From a virus, in the IMG/VR virus record IMGVR_UViG_3300004369_000170, positions 1 through 22,199 of that record: DNA of 22,199 nt. One strand, given 5' to 3'. The translations under genes and the position numbers were made by a program. Positions 4,975 to 10,589 of the stretch are shown piece after piece. How positions within the stretch are numbered: the stretch's first letter is position 1; each line of letters starts with the position of its first letter. The notes below the pieces were generated by a model that was given only the letters and a program-made list of their open reading frames with translations, ran no database searches and was not told the origin of the DNA.

Positions 4975-5256
4975 CTAAAATGGTATTTCAAATCTTACAT
5001 CTTTTGTTTCGTAAGGTAGAACCCAACCTTTTTCTTCAACGAAATCTAAGATGTTTTCTTTCTCAGTTCTTTCAAAGTTGTAATAAGGGAAGTCATTCTT
5101 AGCCAACCAACCTTGTGCATCTTTGATTAAGTCTTCGTGTTCTTTTAACAAGAACAAAGAAGTCTCAGGGTCTTCAATGTTTAAAGGTATCAGGTGATTG
5201 TCTGACTTTCCTATAAAAAAATAAATCTTGATCGTTTGCGGGGAATATTCCTGCAT
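4975..5256 (-). CDS. Hypothetical protein (93 aa)
   Basis: Not recognised. A 93-residue acidic protein whose C-terminus is VRFEIPF, recalling the acidic-IPF tail of bacterial SSB proteins. It starts inside the upstream gene, overlapping it by 83 bases in another frame. GAGGAG ten bases before the ATG is the only support for a separate start. A T7 run in the overlap makes a frameshift-joined single gene a real alternative (see findings). It lies in the recombination operon. Confidence 0.5.
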   Translation of the reverse strand: MQEYSPQTIKIYFFIGKSDNHLIPLNIEDPETSLFLLKEHEDLIKDAQGWLAKNDFPYYNFERTEKENILDFVEEKGWVLPYETKDVRFEIPF

Positions 5257-5437
5257 CTATAAAAATCTCCTCTACTTCTGCTTCTATATATTGACCATTG
5301 TAGCCTTGTGCATAACAAATACTGTCTGCTTGTTTCCAATTGCGAGCATTAATTATGTCAATGACTTCCATTTCATCATTTTTATTTTTCTTAACTACAA
5401 GGTATTTCTTATCAAAAGCTGTCATACGTCTAATCAT
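5174..5437 (-). CDS. Hypothetical protein (87 aa)
   Basis: An 87-residue protein, not recognised. The start could be ATG 5437 or ATG 5425 (MIRRMTAFDKKYL); neither has a good Shine-Dalgarno, so coupling to the Ref-like gene 11 bases upstream is likely. Residues 10-60 look like a small alpha/beta domain. The last 28 residues lie within the overlap with the next gene and end in a charged tail (VRQSPDTFKH) that may be out of the original frame. Confidence 0.5.
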   Translation of the reverse strand: MIRRMTAFDKKYLVVKKNKNDEMEVIDIINARNWKQADSICYAQGYNGQYIEAEVEEIFIDAGIFPANDQDLFFYRKVRQSPDTFKH

Positions 5438-5448
5438 AGTTTAGTTAG

Positions 5449-5772
5449 CTAGAATGGTAAATCGTCTTCCGTGTATTTATCCAACAGCTTGTTGACTTGT
5501 TTTAATAAGTCTTCTTCCTTGCCATAAGTTTTTTCAAAACGATATTTAAAAGGATGCCGACTGATAGGCTCAGTAGAACTGATGCCTCTATGGTGTGCAT
5601 AACATAAGGGTAATACATCAAAGTGAGCATTATGTTTGGTCTTTCCTCGGATATGGTGAATTTCAGAAGGAACAAACCCCTTGTTTAAATTTCTGCAGAC
5701 TATGCAACCCAATGCACGAACTTGCTTCATGTGAAGCATTTCGTTATCAGTCGGCTTTCTCCCTCTAATCAA
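5449..5772 (-). CDS. HNH nuclease resembling the P1 RecA-dependent nuclease Ref
   Basis: A 107-residue metal-binding nuclease. C23-x2-C26 and C57-x2-H60-H61 flank H39-H40. The order RGRKPT, ALGCIVC, IHHIRGKT, LPLCYAHHRG matches what I recall of phage P1 Ref, which cuts DNA at RecA-made D-loops. It lacks the long basic N-terminal tail of P1 Ref, so it corresponds to the catalytic domain only. It ends in EDDLPF, close to the SSB C-terminal tip. Its start overlaps the preceding gene in an ATGA junction. Confidence 0.75.
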   Translation of the reverse strand: MIRGRKPTDNEMLHMKQVRALGCIVCRNLNKGFVPSEIHHIRGKTKHNAHFDVLPLCYAHHRGISSTEPISRHPFKYRFEKTYGKEEDLLKQVNKLLDKYTEDDLPF

Positions 5773-5975
5773 TTTATAAGGCTTCTTTCTAAGTTTAATA
5801 TTTCTTTTTCAAAATCGTTTAACATGCCAACCAAAGGTCGCATCTGATCTTCGATATAAGGAACTCTAGATACAACCAAAGATAAATCTTTGTGCCATAA
5901 CTCTAGTTCTTGCTTTAGGTGAAACACTTGCCTTTGCATAGCGTCTAACTCTTCTTGTAAATTTTTGATACTCAT
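5769..5975 (-). CDS. Small coiled-coil protein (68 aa)
   Basis: A 68-residue protein not recognised by family. Residues about 1-30 (NLQEELDAMQRQVFHLKQEL) and 45-66 show heptad spacing of Leu, Met and Val, so two antiparallel helices or a parallel coiled coil are likely. The ribosome binding site GGAGAAGAC precedes the ATG. It sits between the ssDNA-binding candidate and the Ref-like nuclease and may be an adaptor, by position only. Confidence 0.6.
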   Translation of the reverse strand: MSIKNLQEELDAMQRQVFHLKQELELWHKDLSLVVSRVPYIEDQMRPLVGMLNDFEKEILNLERSLIN

Positions 5976-5993
5976 GTCTTCTCCAATAAAAGT

Positions 5994-6017
5994 GGAGAGG
6001 TAGCGAACTACCTCTCC
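5994..6017 (-). terminator. Intergenic hairpin with UUCG loop (weak terminator or processing site)
   Basis: On the minus strand GGAGAGGTAG and CTACCTCTCC form a perfect 10-bp stem closed by TTCG, followed by ACTTTTATT. The T tract is short and broken, so it would attenuate rather than stop transcription. The next gene starts 19 bases later. It could also protect the 3' end of the abundant upstream mRNA. Confidence 0.5.
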
Positions 6018-6030
6018 GAGTCAATTCTAG

Positions 6031-6540
6031 TTAGGAAGCCCAACTAGGTTTGACAGCACTGGTTGATGCGGCAGCCTTTTGCTCAGTTGCCTGTGCTGTT
6101 GGCTGTGAGGGAGCATCATTGCCAGCGGAAACTGCTTTCTTATACCCTCTAATGATATTAGATGGTGCATATCCGTTCTTGCTTTCCTCAGTTTCTACTT
6201 TTATATCAAGTAGATTGTCGTGCAACTCAGTCGGATCTTGGAAACCTGCCAACCCCATAGACTTGCAAATATTTGCTAAATCTTTGTGACCAATTTCAAC
6301 CGCCCTTTCGTTGTCATTATCAACATTAATTCTTGTCCAAACCTTTCTACCTTTGTATCTAGGTCCGACAATTTCAAAAGTAAACTCAATGTATTGACCT
6401 TTAGAAGTCAATCCCTCTTGTTTCTTTTTAGTGTCCTTTACCTCAGAGTTGACAATCATAGATGTGTACCAACCATCAGGTAAAAGTTGTAGTGGCTCAT
6501 TGTTAGTGAGCGGTTCGTTATGTGTAAATGAAAACGACAT
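6031..6540 (-). CDS. DUF669-like phage protein, ssDNA-binding candidate
   Basis: A 169-residue protein with the pattern of phage DUF669 proteins, which are encoded next to Sak4-type ATPases and are thought to bind single-stranded DNA. The OB-like body spans about 15-130 (LLPDGWYTSMIVNSEVKDTK, YIEFTFEIVGPRYKGRKVW, HKDLANICKSMGL, LLDIKVETEESKNGYAPSN). A low-complexity Ala/Gln/Ser/Thr tail (135-165) follows, as in SSB proteins, but the end is KPSWAS rather than an acidic IPF tip. It starts one base after the ATPase gene ends, with GGAGAA upstream. Confidence 0.75.
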   Translation of the reverse strand: MSFSFTHNEPLTNNEPLQLLPDGWYTSMIVNSEVKDTKKKQEGLTSKGQYIEFTFEIVGPRYKGRKVWTRINVDNDNERAVEIGHKDLANICKSMGLAGFQDPTELHDNLLDIKVETEESKNGYAPSNIIRGYKKAVSAGNDAPSQPTAQATEQKAAASTSAVKPSWAS

Positions 6541-6541
6541 A

Positions 6542-7249
6542 TTATTCTCCTTTAGTTTCTTTCGTTTCTTTTGGTTTCTTTGTAGCCCTGATTTTGTTTA
6601 TGACAGCATCAAGATCGGCTGGCTCGTATAAGTCAAGTTTGCCACTTCTATCTTTTGCCACAAACTGTCCATCAGAACTGGTTTGTAGATATCTTTTGAT
6701 TTGGTCTTCTACAAGTTCATTTCTCAGAACAAAAACCTCATCAAAGATATATGGAAGATTCTCAGGTAATTTCTTACCAACCATAGATGGTCTGTAGAGC
6801 ATTCTTCCGCTTACCTCGTCTTTATCTCTTTCAATTTTGGCAGTCATTACCACATTGATTTTTGATAAATCCCTAAAAGCCCTCAACATATCCATCATAC
6901 TTTTCTGGACTGTTTGATAGCTTTGTCGGTTATCACGAGTTTTTTCTAATTCGCTTGATAACAGAACTTCCGATATCTCACTAATAGAATCAATACACAA
7001 ATTATTAAAACCATCTTTGTTCTCTAATAAGAGGCTATACACCTCAAAGAGTTCAGCAACAGTTTTAACCTCTACAGCATAAACATCAGTGCTGTCTGCA
7101 ATAGACAACAATCCTGCTTCGGCTGAGATTATAAGTGTTTTTCCTTTAAGGGAAGTAAGGAGTCTAGTTTTACCTGCTCCAGATTCCCCAAATATAAGTA
7201 TGTTTATGCCAGTGTTTTTGACTAATTCACTGACCGGTTTTATCTCCAT
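6542..7249 (-). CDS. Sak4-like RecA-fold ATPase (AAA_24)
   Basis: A 235-residue ATPase with Walker A GESGAGKT at 21-28, a Walker-B-like strand FNNLCIDS ending at D87, and MTAKIERD near 135-142. It matches phage Sak4/AAA_24 proteins, short RecA-like enzymes that anneal single strands with help from an SSB. The C-terminus is a Lys/Glu-rich tail (KKPKETKETKGE). AAAGGAGA before the ATG is a good ribosome binding site. It is the first gene of the minus-strand recombination operon and would be expressed from the promoter at 7312-7339. Confidence 0.85.
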   Translation of the reverse strand: MEIKPVSELVKNTGINILIFGESGAGKTRLLTSLKGKTLIISAEAGLLSIADSTDVYAVEVKTVAELFEVYSLLLENKDGFNNLCIDSISEISEVLLSSELEKTRDNRQSYQTVQKSMMDMLRAFRDLSKINVVMTAKIERDKDEVSGRMLYRPSMVGKKLPENLPYIFDEVFVLRNELVEDQIKRYLQTSSDGQFVAKDRSGKLDLYEPADLDAVINKIRATKKPKETKETKGE

Positions 7250-7305
7250 AAACGTCTCCTTTTAAGTTTCATGTGAGTTTCTGCCAATTATTTTTATAAA
7301 GGGCA

Positions 7306-7334
7306 TTGACAATCATAACTAAAAAGTTGATTAT
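7306..7334 (+). promoter_or_regulatory. Rightward promoter for the replication genes
   Basis: TTGACA (7306-7311), a 17-base spacer and GATTAT (7329-7334). The start would be near 7341, 15 bases before the HTH gene. The -10 box is covered by the operator at 7326-7340. Confidence 0.65.
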
Positions 7335-7339
7335 GTCAA
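7312..7339 (-). promoter_or_regulatory. Leftward promoter for the recombination operon
   Basis: On the minus strand TTGACA (7339-7334) is followed after 16 bases by TATGAT (7317-7312). It overlaps the rightward promoter almost completely, so the two polymerases would compete. The -35 box lies inside the operator, the same geometry as at 1136-1150. Confidence 0.65.
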
Positions 7340-7340
7340 C
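7326..7340. promoter_or_regulatory. Operator GTTGA-N5-TCAAC shared by divergent promoters
   Basis: The perfect dyad GTTGA-TTATG-TCAAC covers the -10 of the rightward promoter and the -35 of the leftward one. Arms and 5-base centre are the same as at 1136-1150. The likely ligand is the small HTH protein encoded 16 bases downstream. Confidence 0.65.
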
Positions 7341-7355
7341 TCTTTCCAAAAAGAT

Positions 7356-7556
7356 ATGAAGTTAAAAGATTTTATTAGTAAAGTAGGTAACGAAACAGCA
7401 TCAAAAACTTTTGATGTTCCTGTTGGCACTATTAAGTCTTGGAGACATGGAGTCTCTATTCCAAAACCTGAAAGGGCAAAACATATCGTTAAGGTATCAA
7501 GGGGTATGATATCTTGGGAAGATATATATGGAGATTTAGAGGATGTTCAACAATAG
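7356..7556 (+). CDS. Small Cro/YdaS-like helix-turn-helix regulator
   Basis: A 66-residue protein. The N-terminal helices (MKLKDFISKVGNETASKTFD) and the recognition helix PVGTIKSWRHG (about 22-32) form an HTH. The following KAHIV-type helix and GMISWEDIYGD tail are typical of Cro/YdaS-like phage regulators, whose pattern ends in S-x-G-x-I-x-W-E-D-I. The upstream site is weak (AAAAAG). It lies directly beside the operator at 7326-7340 and overlaps the primase gene by 14 bases, so it is a good candidate for an autoregulator that also controls the leftward operon and the 1136 site. Confidence 0.75.
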   Translation: MKLKDFISKVGNETASKTFDVPVGTIKSWRHGVSIPKPERAKHIVKVSRGMISWEDIYGDLEDVQQ

Positions 7557-9663
7557 CCTAACAGGGCAAGAAACGATTTATGATTTGGCTCTTGATTATC
7601 ACGAACAAGGGTGGCATATCATTCCTGTATCAAGAGAGACTAAGCAACCTTTAGTTAAAAGCTGGAAGTCTTATCAAACTACCGCACCTGAAATAAAAGA
7701 TATCAATCGTTGGTTTTACGGAGAGCAAGAAGTAAACATAGCTTTGGTGTGTGCAGGTTTCTGTGTAGTGGATGCAGATACTCCTGAGGCAGTTGAGTGG
7801 TGTGATGAAAATTTATGGTCGCCTGTGCAAGTTAAAACTAGAAAAGGCAAACATTATTATTTTTCTAATCCTAAAAACTTTGCACACTATGTTTCTAATA
7901 AAACTAAATTGCCACCTGAAAAACACATAGACATAGTTGCTACTTATGCACTTGCACCCTACTCAACTCATGCAACAGGAGTTCAATACTTGCCTTATGT
8001 GCAAGCAGACTTTGATTTTAGTTTTGTCTCTGACTTGCCTGCTATGGATGATGACCTTGTTGCTAAAATTCGTGGAACATCCGTAGGTAACACTAAATCA
8101 GAAGAAATAGATTTTTCTGCTTTTGCTACGCCGAGTCTTGACCCTGTGCATGAGGGTTCGAGAAATGCAACCTTGACTCAGGTGGTAGGAAGATTCATTG
8201 CTATGGGCGCAGCACCTGAGGAAGCATTGTGGATTGCTAGAAAAGCCAACGCTGACTACAAGCCACCTTTACCTGATAGGGAAATACTTACCATTATTAG
8301 ATCTATCTTTGAATTAGATGTTAAGAAACTTAATGAGGGTTTAGCACCTATCTATAGACCTGCAGAAAAAACCCTAGAACAACCGAAGCATATATTAGAA
8401 CCACCCGGAATTTTGGCTGACATTTGGGCGTATGCAGAATCTATGGCAAGAACTCCACAACCTTATCTTTCTGTCAACATAGCATTAGCTATTGGCTCTA
8501 TTGCTTGTTCAAGAGTTTATAGAACTAATATAGATAATTATTCTTCTTTATTTTTTCTAAATATAGCGAAGTCAGGTCAAGGAAAAGAAAACGCTAAAAA
8601 GGTTATAGAAAAAGTTTTAGAAGATTCAGGAATATCCGATATGGTGGCTGGTGATGGCTATACTTCAAGTGGCGCAGTATTTTCAACACTAGCTAAAAAA
8701 CCAGCGCATATAGTTATTATTGATGAATTTGGCAGAAGACTTAAAGGCATTAATGCAGGAGAAAGCTTTCATCAAGATCAAGCCATGAGAACGCTTATGG
8801 AGAGTTGGGGTAGATGTGACGGAGTGTTAAGACCTGACCAATATTCTACCTATAGCAGACCTGATGAAGACGAAAGAATCTGTTACAACCCAGCAATTAG
8901 TATGATAGGTATGACAGTTCCTAGAAATTTCTACAGTTCAATAACAGGAACTGAAATCGCCGATGGATTTCTTAATAGATTTTTGGTAGTAGAAAGTAAA
9001 AAGGAAAGAGTAGCAGGTAGGTTGATAGAACCCTCACCTGTACCACAACATATTGTGCAATGGATTAAAACCATACGTAAAGTTGGCAACGATGGCATGT
9101 GGAGAGCGATTAACGATAATGCAAGGCTCAGACCTAAAGACGTTACTGTGCTTGAGTTTGATGTTGCAGCGATTGAATATTTAGAACAATTTGAAGAGGG
9201 TCTAATTCAACGACAAAAAGAATTAGAGGAAGAGGGTCTAGAAGTTTTACTTTCTAGAACTAGAGAAAAAGCAATGCGAGTTTCTTTGATATGTGCATTA
9301 GCCGAAGATCCTTTTCAAAAAGTCATACCACTGCATTGTGTTGAATGGGCGTGTGAGTATGTTAAATATTATGACGAACTTCTTGTTGAGGCTTGTTCTA
9401 CTAAGGTTGCATCTAGCGTTGAGGAAGCCAAACTTAAAAAGGTATTGGATGCTGTTCGTAAAGCAGGTGAAGAGGGTATATCTAAAAGAGATGTTGATAG
9501 ACATACAGTCTTTAGATCTATGCCTAAAAGAACTGTTATGGAAATCATACAACGTCTTATTGGCTCAGGAGAGATACAAGAAAGAAAGTTAAGAGGAACT
9601 AGCGGTAGGATTGCGGCTAGATACATTGCTGTAGACAGTAGTTATTTTGATGATAAGGAATAA
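7543..9663 (+). CDS. Prim-Pol primase/polymerase fused to a DUF3987-like helicase
   Basis: A 706-residue replication protein. Residues about 10-165 look like the bifunctional primase/polymerase (Prim-Pol) domain: EQGWHIIPVSRETKQPLVKSW, the metal-binding D77-A-D79 in CVVDADT, KTRKGKHYYF at 98-107, and a D-I-V-x(6)-P-Y-S-T-H segment at 130-143. Residues 206-258 resemble a PriCT linker. The motor part has a Walker A-like AKSGQGKEN (342-350), Walker B HIVIIDEF (389-396), and NRF at 478-480 as a possible arginine finger. The end (about 620-690) reads as a winged helix. The P-loop has Glu after Gly-Lys where Thr or Ser is usual. It would prime and unwind phage DNA. The start lies inside the HTH gene. 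Confidence 0.85.
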   Translation: MFNNSLTGQETIYDLALDYHEQGWHIIPVSRETKQPLVKSWKSYQTTAPEIKDINRWFYGEQEVNIALVCAGFCVVDADTPEAVEWCDENLWSPVQVKTRKGKHYYFSNPKNFAHYVSNKTKLPPEKHIDIVATYALAPYSTHATGVQYLPYVQADFDFSFVSDLPAMDDDLVAKIRGTSVGNTKSEEIDFSAFATPSLDPVHEGSRNATLTQVVGRFIAMGAAPEEALWIARKANADYKPPLPDREILTIIRSIFELDVKKLNEGLAPIYRPAEKTLEQPKHILEPPGILADIWAYAESMARTPQPYLSVNIALAIGSIACSRVYRTNIDNYSSLFFLNIAKSGQGKENAKKVIEKVLEDSGISDMVAGDGYTSSGAVFSTLAKKPAHIVIIDEFGRRLKGINAGESFHQDQAMRTLMESWGRCDGVLRPDQYSTYSRPDEDERICYNPAISMIGMTVPRNFYSSITGTEIADGFLNRFLVVESKKERVAGRLIEPSPVPQHIVQWIKTIRKVGNDGMWRAINDNARLRPKDVTVLEFDVAAIEYLEQFEEGLIQRQKELEEEGLEVLLSRTREKAMRVSLICALAEDPFQKVIPLHCVEWACEYVKYYDELLVEACSTKVASSVEEAKLKKVLDAVRKAGEEGISKRDVDRHTVFRSMPKRTVMEIIQRLIGSGEIQERKLRGTSGRIAARYIAVDSSYFDDKE

Positions 9664-9665
9664 AT

Positions 9666-9746
9666 ATGATTAGAGTAGCATTAGGTTTAATTTTCGGTAT
9701 GATAGTAAGAGCTATCTTATTTGATGATAGTAAACGGAGAAGATAA
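9666..9746 (+). CDS. Single-pass membrane micropeptide (26 aa)
   Basis: ATG 9666 lies two bases after the primase stop and opens 26 codons: MIRVALGLIFGMIVRAILFD and a basic end DSKRRR. Residues about 3-19 form one hydrophobic helix broken by an Arg at 15; positive ends suggest membrane insertion. Its TAA overlaps the next ATG (TAATG), and GGAGAAGA inside its end serves as the next ribosome binding site. Function unknown. Confidence 0.45.
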   Translation: MIRVALGLIFGMIVRAILFDDSKRRR

Positions 9747-10051
9747 TGACTTACGAAGAAAAAGTAGATAGGTTTTTAAATACTGTTAAAAAAACGCTAC
9801 TAGAGCGCAATGATGAATATGGAGATCACGAAAATTTCTTTATTGGTATGGCTCATGGGATGAATGCCATATTATTACCAAAATTAAAAGATAAGGTTAC
9901 TAAGGCGGATGCGCTTGCAGTCATGCAACTCTTAAAGGCTATCAGAATAGCACAAGCACCAACTCACATAGATTCTTACGTAGATAGCGCAGGCTATGCA
10001 ACATTAGCAGGAATGGAAGCACAGAGAGTTGGAGATTATTTTGATAAATGA
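9746..10051 (+). CDS. DUF6378-like phage protein
   Basis: A 101-residue all-helical protein resembling the phage DUF6378 group: RNDEYGDHENFF near 21-32, the long central helix with ADALAVMQLLKAIRIA, then DSYVDSAGYATLAGMEA. The pattern (acidic residues on helices, D-x-x-x-D before the last helix) recalls MazG-like all-alpha nucleotide pyrophosphohydrolases, so nucleotide-pool cleaning is possible, but that is inference. GGAGAAGATA precedes the start. It is in the same transcript as the primase. Confidence 0.7.
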   Translation: MTYEEKVDRFLNTVKKTLLERNDEYGDHENFFIGMAHGMNAILLPKLKDKVTKADALAVMQLLKAIRIAQAPTHIDSYVDSAGYATLAGMEAQRVGDYFDK

Positions 10052-10589
10052 TAGCGATTTAATAAAACAAGACATCATAGAGTGGATGAAAGGCAGTGTT
10101 TTTAAGTCAAACGAAACCTGCTCTGGTATGACGCTCTGTCCTTTTGCTGAAAAGATTTACCAGCAAAAACGCTTAAAGATTGTTACTTCTATTGAGTCAG
10201 GTAAAACTTATCAAGACTACGCTCTAACTTTTGATAAAAGCAAATACGATATTATTATCTTTGCTGACATTCATTATCCACAAACTCCTCAAGAACTTCA
10301 CGATGATATTGATTTATTCAACAACGTAAATTTTAAAAACGATATCTATCTTATGGCTTTTCATCCTGATGAAACAGATGAAGCAGCAGAATTATTTGGA
10401 GACTTTTTTGGGTCTGATATAGAAGTTCCTGATTACAGTATGGTCTTTATACAAAAACTTTTGAAGCTAGATGACGCAGCAAAGAATCTCGAAGACACTG
10501 CGTATTACGATAACTGGAAGCTGAAAGAATATAAAAAATTGGTAATAGAAAGAAGAAGGCTTGCAGAACGTTTACGTTCTTTAAATTAG
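10041..10589 (+). CDS. DUF1415-like protein of unknown function
   Basis: Start chosen at TTG 10041, because TTGGAG lies six bases before it; TTG 10029 and ATG 10083 are alternatives in frame. The protein of about 182 residues contains LCPFAEKIYQQKRLKIVTS and, in its middle, LMAFHPDETD. The pair C-P-F-A near the start and F-H-P-D later is what I recall of the bacterial DUF1415 family, although the rest is divergent. The C-terminus is a basic helix (KLVIERRRLAERLRSLN). It overlaps the end of the upstream gene, and its own end overlaps the convergent virion gene by nine bases with no visible terminator. Confidence 0.55.
   Translation: MINDSDLIKQDIIEWMKGSVFKSNETCSGMTLCPFAEKIYQQKRLKIVTSIESGKTYQDYALTFDKSKYDIIIFADIHYPQTPQELHDDIDLFNNVNFKNDIYLMAFHPDETDEAAELFGDFFGSDIEVPDYSMVFIQKLLKLDDAAKNLEDTAYYDNWKLKEYKKLVIERRRLAERLRSLN

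Noticed and set aside
6050-6797. Four plus-strand open frames over the DUF669-like and ATPase genes
   Set aside because: They are antisense to two genes with clear family motifs and good ribosome binding sites.
7356-7556. Proof of lysogeny
   Set aside because: A Cro/YdaS-like regulator alone does not show a temperate lifestyle, and no integrase, excisionase or attachment site is visible in the window.
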